A stretch of 21,547 nt of DNA, taken from contig JAOXYB010099715.1 of assembly GCA_028565635.1 (NCBI GenBank), positions 1 through 21,547 of the forward strand, written 5' to 3'. Shown piece after piece: positions 1-10,800 of this stretch. Each line of letters begins with the position of its first letter. Positions within the stretch are counted from its first letter, which is position 1. A model generated the notes under the pieces. That model searched no databases. It saw nothing but the letters and a program-made list of their open reading frames with translations, and was not told where the DNA came from. The stretch comes from Phoronis ovalis (taxonomy: Eukaryota; Phoronida; Phoronidae). Made by a program: the position numbers and the translations under genes.

Positions 1-27
1 TATATATCTGTGTGTGTGTGTATGTGT
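1..27. repeat. TA/TG dinucleotide simple repeat at window edge
   Basis: TATATAT followed by (TG)n; simple repeat continuing to the left edge of the window. Confidence 0.7.
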
Positions 28-2511
28 TATCACTTGACCATCACTTGAACATTAATTTATCTTATTCGTTTAATTATGTTTACATGTCATGCTGTCATTT
101 AACATCGTTTATTATTAATTGCACGAGGGTCAGGTTGCGCGTGTGTAATCTTAACATCTAAGAAAACGATTTGAAAAAAAAGCAATAAAAGTAAAGATCA
201 CCTTTGTGTGGTCACCTGATGAGTTGGTGTCTCTTGTCTGGGATTACGTGTATTGTTATATTAGATAAAGAGAATAGTACGCTATTAAAGAAATCGCAGG
301 TTAGAACATTTTAAGCGGTCGACACCTATAGTTTACAACAATGATAACAACACATCTGATCTATAAACAATGTCCAATAACAATGTTTATAAGTCAGCCC
401 CTTTGTTAAACCGCGGGAATAACTCCTCTGTATATTTTTAACTTTATAGAAGACGCTATACATATTTTACATCTTTTTGGTTGACATAAATTGCTTTTAA
501 AATTGGTAGTGGTATCCGTTAGTTCTCTGGAAATAGGGGTTATTATTACTGGGTTTCCGAGTGAATACCATTTTCTGAAACCAATTTTGTCTAAGTAATG
601 TGTGATTGAACATATTGAGTCATGTATACCTAGCTTCCTGCATAGAGTCATATGTTTGGATTGCGTCCGTAATTGGTGTGATTTGTAATAAAAAAGTATA
701 GAGATAATGCAAATGTAAAAATCTAAACATTCGATGAGTTGTAAAAAAAAACCTGTGTCCACCTTCCGATTTGAAACGGTCTCTCTGTCTATCAGAGTTT
801 TCAAGACTGTGTCTCGGCGTGCCGTTTATATCCCACATGTCAAATGTTGGATGAACATGCGCGAACGAAAAATTGCATGAAAAGGATTTTTTATCAAACA
901 GGCAACGTGCGTTCAGCGTTAAGGGTATATATTCAGCAAAACATTGGCGAATAGGGTGTTGTTTTTAGAATGCTAAGATCTGCCCCCTGGGTCTGTTAAA
1001 GGGTATATTTTTCATGATCAGACACGGATGCGTAAAATATTTATTGTTGTTACTGATTAAGGGTTACCAAAAGTCACTCTATGGGTTCCTTTTTATCAGT
1101 CTTGTATATGCGTATGTTTTTAAATCCTATGTTCTCGAGGTTGCTTGTGGATCCACTCTTAACATGAGTGAGCCATGTAAATATCACTTTCTCTATTAAG
1201 ATACCCGCCAACAGTGACTTTAGTGAGACGGCGTAGCTCATTAGCCTGATCTAATCCTGGAAATAAAAAACGACCTCAAGTAAACGAAGGAAGACATTTT
1301 TAAAAATCTTTCTACATACCTCCGGAATCTCCTCCGGCAACAGAATCCGTCAATCTAATCAGTTTAAATAATTGGTACTTGCACGGAAAGCTATATAGCT
1401 CTTGTTTCAAAAGAGGAAACGGGTCGCAAATACTCAAGTGATTTTGCAACAATCAAAAAGCTGTAGAAAAACTTATACATCATTTCCTAAAAGTGATGGA
1501 AGATACAGAGCATGAAAGAAGATTTTTCCTCGGTTTTATTTAGCGAAAGGGAAATTCTAACTTCTAAACCCACGTAAACACTTCGTGTTTGGCCAAGTCC
1601 ATAATTTTTAGTGTGTATCAGATAAACTGTTTGCAATGTTTAGCTCATGATTTTATTTGAAGGCATAAAGATCGACTGTGCGTTGAATTCCGTCTTGGTA
1701 GTGTACCTTTTTATGTTCTATAGCCTTTCAGATACGATTGCTAGCACAGAGACACGGATTTTGCCATGCACATTTTTTAAATTTGAATTGACTTCACACT
1801 ATCATGATAAAATGCTATTTGTACCTTCATGAGCCATTATCGTAATTATTTTTGGTTCTATAACCCCATTATATTTTTTATAAGAATTATAACAAATGCT
1901 ACCTCTCATAGTAAAGTAATTAAAAAAATTGAAAGCAATAAACTATGCTAAGATCTGCCCCAATAGGCAGTTACATGTTGCATGACACAATCCTTGAAAT
2001 ACAATGGCGACCTCACGACTGGAATATAATACAGATCACCGACCTACAACTTCTAGGCCACAACGTATACTTTGTTATTCCATTGGGTAATAAATTTTTA
2101 ACAATACTTGCCTATTACTTATAATATCAGAAAGCACCAGTATAATATAAAAATCATTAAAGAACAAAACTAGCCTATCAATACCGGATGACTATCGTTT
2201 CTTCTCATCCGTGCTTTGTAAAATTTTGACTGCACAGTCTCCAAAGCAGAGTATAACGCACGCTGGATCATCGCAGCAGCATTTCACAACTATATAGTTT
2301 TGAGCCCCTGTTGAGTACTGGCTTGGTGACATATCTTGTTAGATTGCCCCTACCAGTCCACAACCGATAAGTATTGTTGTCTCTAGTACAATCCATTTGT
2401 GTCATTAGCAAATGTCGACTGAGACTTAGCAAAATATTTTCACCGATCTGCTCAAAAGCACTATTTGCCTAGTTCCGCAAGCATGATGACATAACCGGAC
2501 ATAAAGTAGAG

Positions 2512-2544
2512 ACGATGCAGCAGATACGATGCAGCAGACACGAT
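2512..2544. repeat. 14-bp tandem duplication
   Basis: ACGATGCAGCAGAT (2512-2525) is followed at once by ACGATGCAGCAGAC (2526-2539) and a partial ACGATG. It lies in the 3' flank of the SK gene. Confidence 0.75.
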
Positions 2545-3855
2545 GGCTCATGGTGCTAATATCCCATCACAGAAGCGTTTCGCCACATGGAAATTAAAGT
2601 TTATCAAAGCCATCGTGACAATTGTTGTAAAATTAGTGCGAATAACATATATTGTGCGCGGATTGTATAACTCTTTATAACTTTTTAAAATGGCAGCTGT
2701 ATTGTGTTGCATACGCTAATTCACTAGGATTTTCTTTTTCCATTTCAGTGCTTACTAATGTGTGCAGTATTAGGATTTTTTTTGTATTTTTGGAAATATC
2801 GATTATTTGGTGCAGGTTGGTGTATATTTGGGATAATATGAGTTCAATTGCAGACAAATTTGGAACAACAAAAAACATATATTAAAAAAGAGTTGTATGG
2901 GTAAATATAAAAACGCTAAAAATACAATCCTATCTTGAAAAGTACGGAACAGAAAATAAACATTGCATTCAAAGTTTTCGACAATATTTGTAAATGATGG
3001 CGAACCCTGGTGGGGCTGCGAAATCCTTCTCAATCGGCCGTATTGTCTCCATGTATATTGACCCTTTATGGAAGGCCTGTGAAGTCGAGATGGCTTTGTG
3101 AGATGATACTGGAAACTTTGCGTGTAATCTTACATGAATTTAATTTGTAGCTGTATTTTTATTCTTTTTTTGTCGAAACTAATTGAATGTTAAAGCATGT
3201 ATTGTCGTGTACATTGTATATATTTTCAAACTGGTAGATAAAGTTGCATACAAATTAAATTGTACAATCTGTTATACAGTTGCCTATATATATTACTTGA
3301 GATTCTTTAGCTGCAATGTACGTTTTAGAAACAAATCGGATGCATTATATATAAAACAATTATATTTGATATGTTAAATTAACATTTTATTGATGTACAA
3401 ATGTTCTAAAAAAACATACGTCGTTCACTGTTCTGTTCACGTGGGCCGTTTAACGGATTTTGAAATATATAGTAAGAAGATACCTTCTGTACAGTTCATC
3501 CAGATTTTGAGAGCACAAGTCGAAAGCATGTTTCCTTTGGCAGCCTGGTCTCGGGCTTAACTCCGAAAATTACTGAAAGACTTGTTATATACAAACATTT
3601 ACACATCCACACGTACAAACGGAATAAAACCGTCAAAAAAACAACAACGAATTAACGAAAGGGAATTTATGAGAGGAATACGTTTCATACATAGCCACAA
3701 CCCGAAATAATCTAAATTAAATCAAAATTAACAAGAAACAATCCAAAGTTAGAAACTAGTTAGGAAAACGTTTAACAAAATATATAATTTAGTGGAAAGG
3801 ACCTCTGATGCGTAATTTGCGATATACCAAAACATGAATATACTAGTGCTACACA

Positions 3856-3861
3856 TTTATT
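3856..3861 (-). promoter_or_regulatory. Candidate polyadenylation signal AATAAA
   Basis: This is the first canonical AATAAA on the minus strand after the SK stop codon, giving a 3' UTR of roughly 750 nt. It is followed within 40 nt by GT-rich sequence. In DNA this AT-rich the hexamer occurs often by chance, and weaker variants lie nearer the stop, so the assignment is tentative. Confidence 0.3.
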
Positions 3862-4611
3862 TCTAAAAACGTAAAATCACGCGTCTTAACTCATAATTGA
3901 AATATCTTTTTACTCAGCTATATTGAAAGATGACTGCATATTACTGTTCGAGTATTCATACACATAGTTATACTTTATATAACAGGCACGGGAATGCCTT
4001 GGTGAGATTACGTATAATTGCTGTCTCTATCAAATGTAAAGCGTCGTGTCTACAGAAAAAAAAGTTATAAATGATTCTGATAAAGTATGATATTGACTTC
4101 CAAATAATAGGTGCCTAACTATCACAACCTTAAGAACGTTAATTCAAAGTTGGTGTTATAATTAACATATTGTATCGGTGTAGAATACTACAAAATGAAC
4201 CAGATTCGTCCGAGAATATATGCTACTTTTTCCTTAACATTAGCACTGCTGTCATAGTACCGGGAAATGACGCAGGCTTTTGTAGACCTGGGTTATCCGT
4301 GTTTCCAGTACCTAAGTACCTGCCTTTCAAATCCCATAAAGCCTATTATTATAATTCGAAATGAAGCATTTCCATAACGAATATATTCGTAACTTTCTGA
4401 GTACGAAGCAACGATCAGCAAAATCATCATATATCGGGTATAAACCGAACATAATAATCAGACGCAGCCAATTAAGACCGATAGTCATACACGACAAACA
4501 TCTCGAGTTTTGCGGATATCTACGTAAAAAAGCAAAGGTTTTGGCTCGCATTGTCCTATGTTTTGGCTGCGTCAATCGCTACATTAAAACGCTAATTATT
4601 TTCTTTTTCTT

Positions 4612-4824
4612 TCACATGTCACTAGAATCTCTGTTGTAACCACTAATGTAAGTTGGCGTTGACTGTTGCTTCACTAATGGCGCCCTTCTTAGGCGACTAC
4701 CGGAAGTGTGTATCACATCGATGTCAGCCTCATCTTCTGCAAGTGGTTCTAAAGAACCCATTCTAGATGTCTCGGGTTGTCTAAACTGCTGAGCGATCAA
4801 CAACGGAAGATCTTGAATTTGGAG
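4612..4824 (-). CDS. SK: SK channel terminal coding exon with stop
   Basis: The acceptor TTCCCTTACAG opens a 213-nt terminal stretch of 70 codons and a TGA stop at 4614-4612. It begins [16 protein letters not shown], resembling the SK motif LxxSIHALPGLISQTIRQ at the end of the coiled coil. It then becomes a polar, poorly conserved tail with an acidic patch ([12 protein letters not shown]) and a basic one ([13 protein letters not shown]), ending SSDM. The tail is not recognisable in other families, as expected for the variable SK C terminus. Other splice forms with different tails are possible and not visible here. Confidence 0.85.
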   Translation of the reverse strand, partial: LQIQDLPLLIAQQFRQPETSRMGSLEPLAEDEADIDVIHTSGSRLRRAPLVKQQSTPTYISGYNRDSSDM

Positions 4825-7800
4825 CTGTAAGGGAATTAAGAAGATACGGTATAGAAACTACTATTTCACATGCTACAGTTTTCTAAAGGTCATATAGTAT
4901 CTGCGTTAAACTGTCGTCAGGCGGTTTTAGCTTATTTTTGAGAAACTGCGGTGTATTGTAAAAAATTCAAATATACTATTCATATTTATTTTTAGGTCTC
5001 TACCACGTTTTCACTTTGTGGTATGTGTTTTAATAGATATTTAATTTTTCCTACATGTATAATTACAGGAAAAAAGTCGATTATTTTACCATTATGAAAT
5101 ACTAAATAGAAGGAACAAAAACACATTACCCTTTTTCTGACCAAATTTAAAATAGAAAACAGGGTTAGCGAAAAGGCAACATCGTGACCCTAACCCAGAC
5201 TAAAATTTATACAGTATGTGACAACTTTCCCTGGATTTAAAGTATTGAAGAGGCACACTTTGATGGATTTCCTAGACTAAAAACATGATAAAATATACCT
5301 CTGATGCGAGTGTAGCCCCTCGTAATTAACAACTGACTCCTTGAAGTCTTAGTGAGAGTCTTATGGGGTTATCCCGGGGGGTTATCTCGTGTACCCTGTT
5401 GTAAATATCCAAAGAGAAACATGTAGAAAATGAGACTACGCGATACGTACTGCGTAATTCGTTATTTCCAATTTGTTGACAATAAATATAAAAGCAACAT
5501 AACTGTAAAAGTCGCAGCAATAGCAAGGTAATTTTTAGACCCTCCATGAGTTAGTTTTTTTATGAATATCGAAGTCAGATAAAGTTCTAAGTATTAAAAA
5601 TAATATGAAACTTTATACATGTTCTTTTGCCAGTCGCAGATCCATTGCTGATCCCCTAGAGTCTTCACAAAGTGTTTAACATACCTGAAGCGAGGATAAT
5701 TTTTCTTCAATTTTGTCAACTCGTTTTTCAACAGATAATTGGTTGCTATGCATTTCTGTTACAACGTCATACATGTTATTTTGAGTCTAAAATATAAACG
5801 TGAAAATAGGAATATATTTCTAGATGTTTCCTTATAATTTACAATATGTTAAAGCGTCATCATCATGCGCACATGTCTACCAATAGGGTATATTATGACA
5901 AAGCAATTCCAATAGCACAGAAAAACACCAGGCAGCTTTTTATATCGACTCACATTCAATACTGTCATTAGAGCAGTTATGAAGTATTATTTTGTTAACC
6001 ATTGATACAACATGTGAAGCGACGACCTTCGAGACTGAAAATGTAAAATAAGTAAGATGTGTGACCAAAAGAAGGTCTTTCTGCTATAGACATCTCTTTT
6101 GGATCTCCTAGTCTGACAACACATAGTTGCGTTGTAATCAACGTTGAGGAGTTAACAAAATAGTTTATTTTTCTGAAATGTTTATTTTAAATAAATACAC
6201 GTATCAATCTGTGGATGCAGCGAAGACATAACAAGAAAAACAGAAAGATAATAATACATGATCCATGCAAAAGTAAAGAGATATGCCAACGAAAGCCATG
6301 CGTGTAACGTTCAGTTAAGTGATTCTAGGAAGTAAAAGTGGGCAAACATTTCATTATTAGTGATTTTTCAAAAGTAGTATAAAACATGTGGTTGATTTAC
6401 TTGAAGAAAAAACAGAGTTTATATATAGTATAGGTCTTACAGAATGGTCTGAATATTGACTGAGAATACACAGGTTAATAACAACGCAATGTTACTTCGA
6501 ACAGAGGTAGAATTTTAATGCAAGGCATGGTAGATAACATGAGGCACGTCTTTTCATACATCTATTACTAAACTATAATTTTAGTTCGGAAACATAATGT
6601 CTTCGATTTGATAATTTCGTGGATATGTTGGCAAATACGACCTTCACTGACACCTGGTGGTGTCCCCATTAAAAAAATTCAATAGTCAAGGCGTATCTTG
6701 ATACACTACATGCACACAAGTTCTATCTTAATTTAGTTTATTTCATTTCATTCTATTTGTTGCACGAATTGTGTGGGGGTTTCTTGTTTTCATGTTTAAA
6801 TGTGTTTTGAAAGCTTTTCATTTTTTACTGTTCCGCTTAATATCGACCAGGAAGATACAATGCAAGTTCGAAATCTATGTATGTGTAGTATACGAAGTAG
6901 TGTAGTATCATAAGATGAACTGGGACAGTAAATTTGGCATTACCATGATACAGTACTAGTATATGTAGTTGAAAATGGGTTTAATGAGTCAGAGTAATTC
7001 TACCACAATCAATACAAAATATGCATGACGTCATCAAGTTGCCCATCTACATGTATTAGTCCTACTTAGTCTATTCATAAATGCAAACTCCACAATGCCA
7101 ATATACAGCTGAATTTTACGTTATACTACCAAGCAAATTGAAAAGACGTGTTCTCTGGGTTGGCAATGACGCAACTTGGTGACGTCATCTTCAAGATTAG
7201 TGTACACAAATACAATTCAACATAACCCAGCAGCAACTGTCATCAAATGTTAGTCTGTACATTGGATTTATGTTGTCGACTTATGAAAATATCAGGATGG
7301 CCGATACAGCATCTGTTTGCCGTAAAATAAAGCTTTTTTAAAACATGTCCCATGATGATGACGTCACTAAGTTTAAATCTAATGGTCACATAATAGCAAA
7401 CCTGATTAAATATAGCACGTGGTTTGGAGCAATAGACGCTCGGTCCGCGATCTAGACCCGCACGACCAGCTGACTGCAAAAGCAACGTACAATTTAAATG
7501 TTTTCAACGGTCCTTTAATGCAGAAACGTGAAATTGTCGTAAATTGTACATTGCAATTTTAAAGAGTCAGTTTATACCTTACTGCTAAAAATGTACGCAA
7601 ATATAACATATTAAATTTACTCCAGAACCTGTCGAGAAAAAATAATGTGCACATGGTATAACCATTCCGTGATACCGTGTTTACGAAAGTACTGTATAAC
7701 ATAATTAAAGAAGGAATGGATTCTACCGTCCATCAACAGTCCCAGTTCTAGAAACAAAAATCATTATACGTGCCCATGCGTGCTCTACAACGTCATAAAT

Positions 7801-10800
7801 AAACATGACAGTTAAAGACGAAATATATTCATAGCATAACTTTCCCAATTAACACTTAAATTATTAGCGTAAAAGGATGTTATTATAATATTGTAAAACA
7901 TTACCATGCTCATATTTCGCTCACCTTGGCTATATCTACAAGTGTATTTGCATTATCATTTAACTTCCTTTGGTACACTTTTATATTCCTTAAACTGAAA
8001 AACGAAAATTGTTGATTTTTAAATATGTTGATTTTGAAATAATTGATTTAAAAATATGTTAGGGTAGTTTCCAAAAGTACAAGTTTTTCTATTACAATGT
8101 TCTCCACAAAAAACTTATACTTGTTCAGGGCACCAATGAACTTTAGTACATAAACCTTGTATAGCTTTTCAAAATTTTATGTATCCGTGTTTGGGGTTTA
8201 CATAAATAATATCATTGGCTCTGGAACATGTATACATTATTTTATGGAGAGCGCTGTATTAATTATAGCTGAATTATTATTAACCGTAACCTGTTGTATA
8301 CAATTACTTCGCTTCTTTAATGTGTGGTCAATGGATACATTTGGACAATATATCTGAAACGTATGTTTTAAGTACTAACCCGGAAACAATTCTTATCATG
8401 CATATCAAGAGTAACTACTAGCTCGGACAATTTGCTATCCCAGAAAATCTACAACTATCCCGGATAAGAGGTCTAAAGCCGCAAAATACTCGCTTTACAT
8501 CTAACTCGGAAAACGAATTTATCAAATTAACTATTGGAATAAAACAGAATTACTAGAGTATCAAATTCTATCGAAATGAAGTCAGAATTATTAGAGTATC
8601 AAATTAAATAACAATGTTAAATACAAGAATGTATTAAATATAACGAAATTTGTCAAAATTTATCAACAATGTCACCATTTGGTCATTTTCCGGTTTAGTT
8701 CCTTTCTCGGTTAGTATTCTTCCGAGTTAGTAGAATGTTTTTCGGGATAATGGTTTTATTTTTTTAATAGGACAATAATTACTCTTTTCCGGGTTAGTAG
8801 CTTAACAAAGACAAACAAACGTTCGTACGAGAAGTGGATTTGCGGGTGTATGTCACAGTGCATAGACATACATAGAGAGGTCGCATTAGTTGTTTTGTAA
8901 AAAGAGGCTTTATCTACTGTAGTTCAGTATTTTATTCATCTACATTGAGTTGTGTTATTATTCAGTAAACATGCACAACAACCGAAGAATAAGGACGAAC
9001 GTACAGAAACTTACCTATGAATTGCCTGCAGAAATTTTCTTTGATGAGTCCTAACTTTGCTAGGATTAACCCGTTTAACAAGTCTAGTATATTTATATAT
9101 TAGCCATGTTTCTCTTAGGACATTTGCCGCCGCATTTTTTAACTGAAAATATTTTTTTTTCAATGTTAAGAATTATTAAATACAATATTTTGATTTTCAG
9201 TTTTTAAAGTGTAGGTTACTATAAGTTGTGATAAGCAAATGCAATTAAATTAATAATTAAAAAAGACAAACCAAAAAATGGTAACTTAACCAAAAAAACG
9301 CGTTTCCCAAAAAGCAATCAACTTCTGCTTGTAGAAAAACTTGCATTTTGCTACAGCAATTTTAGCTATTACTTAACTGGGAACCACATGAACTTTGTAA
9401 TTCTTTTGCTAACTATCACTGTCATGTACCTACAATAAGTGACGAGATAGACGCTTACCCTTTTCGACAACTGTGTATCCATCATAAAGTTGTGCACATG
9501 TTTTTCAGCCATGGAAAGCTCTAGTTTTCTTGCTATAACTGCTACTACCAACGCTGTACAACCAGCACCCTTTATAACAAACGAAGAAATCATTACATTT
9601 GTTAGAGCAAAGTAAGACGTGCTGTCCGTGTAATCTTAATGCTGGGATTGGCAATAGAATCGTGTAGCGGGAGCAACCAATAGAATCGTGTAGCGGGAGC
9701 AACCAATAGAATTGTGTAGCGGGAGCAACCAATACAACAATGAAAAGGTTATTGCTACAATAACTAGCACATAACTTTCCAGACAACTAACCTACGCGCA
9801 TGTCAATAAACAGCTAATGTTCAGTAGGATCTGATACGTTAGATATTCATTGTTTCCTCATTAAAATGATAAGCATCAATCAACATTTTGCAGTAAGTCT
9901 GCAACAAATATCTTGCCTGTTGCAAAATTTCGGAACACAAGTCAAATTATCATAAAATAATAGTGTGTCGGTTTTTTAGAATAAATGAAATTCAACATTA
10001 ATTTCCTAATTCTTGAAAAAAAACAATATTTGTATACTAGTAAACAGGCCTGCCTAACCAGCGTAGACTCGAACCATCAATCCGCACTCGCGCACTTGTT
10101 TCCTACCATTCGTACCTTTTTCCAAGTTTCGCATCGAAATTCCTGCGACGCGAACCGTCGTTTCCGTAGACTCGCACAAGTTGCCAGGAACTCGTACAGA
10201 TTTCCGGAGACTCGGATCTGCTGTTCGAGTCTCCGGAAATCTGTACGAGTTCCTGGCAACTTGTGCGAGTCCACGGAAACGATTGCTCGAGTAGCAGGAA
10301 TTTCGGTGCGAAAACCGGAAAAAAGGTTCGAATGGTTAGGAAACAGGTGCGCGAGTGCAGATTGACGGTTCGAGTCTAGCTACGCTGGTTGGTAGGTCTG
10401 GTAAAGAATCCCCATGAAACAAACTATAAACCGGTGATGTCTGCACTTACCATTACTCCCGTGGATACAGCTATGCCTCTCCCACAATATGTATTAGGGA
10501 CGATATCACCATAACCAATTGAGAGGAACGTTATCGCAATCATCCACATTGAATTCAAAATATTTGCATGCTTCACATCATGATGACTAAAACATGAATA
10601 AAAGTATGAAAACTTGAAATGTTTCTTTAAATAATTAAAGGTACGAAGTGTGTAATTCTTTTCAAGGATCAATTTTTCTAAAGTAGAATATGACTGGAAT
10701 TAAATTTGTTACCAGTAAACAGTCATCATGGGGCCCGTTGTCGGAAACATTGTAAAGTTACGGTTCCGTAATTAAATACTTACGATTTCCGTAAGTCATG

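Larger units (their letters stand above)
1..4611. other. SK 3' UTR and intergenic sequence, no recognised gene
   Basis: On the minus strand the first several hundred bases below 4611 are the SK 3' UTR. Below that I see no conserved protein, RNA gene or transposon domain. The 132-codon frame at 406-804 minus has low complexity and no family signature. The frame at 620-838 minus, with its charged run NGTPRHSLENSDRQRDRF, overlaps it out of frame and is also unrecognised. A 16-bp word TGCTAAGATCTGCCCC occurs at 971-986 and 1946-1961. Confidence 0.55.
5787..7924 (-). other. SK: SK intron 6 (2138 bp)
   Basis: GT-AG intron between the second calmodulin-binding exon and the coiled-coil exon. It holds the TGACGTCA repeat cluster and a candidate cassette exon at 5954-6034. 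No other gene is visible. Confidence 0.85.

Noticed and set aside
406-838. Overlapping minus-strand frames of 132 and 72 codons as a downstream gene
   Set aside because: The frames overlap out of phase, have no recognisable domain, and no clear promoter or splice pattern; length is within chance for this window.
1228-1260. GCGTAGCTCATTAG resembling a tRNA-SINE A box
   Set aside because: No B box downstream and no poly-A or repeat tail, so a SINE or tRNA is not supported.
4361-4639. 92-codon plus-strand frame and its antisense at 4327-4575
   Set aside because: It overlaps the SK stop and 3' UTR, has no family resemblance, and both strands are open by chance.
9985-10365. 126-codon plus-strand frame and its 65-codon antisense partner at 10077-10274 as genes
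   Set aside because: Both lie on the fold-back element and share peptide-level repeats ([13 protein letters not shown]) because the arms are inverted copies of a tandem motif. No protein family is evident.
10367-10377. GGTTCGAGTCT resembling a tRNA B box
   Set aside because: No A box at a suitable distance and no cloverleaf; the word is a unit of the fold-back's periodic array.
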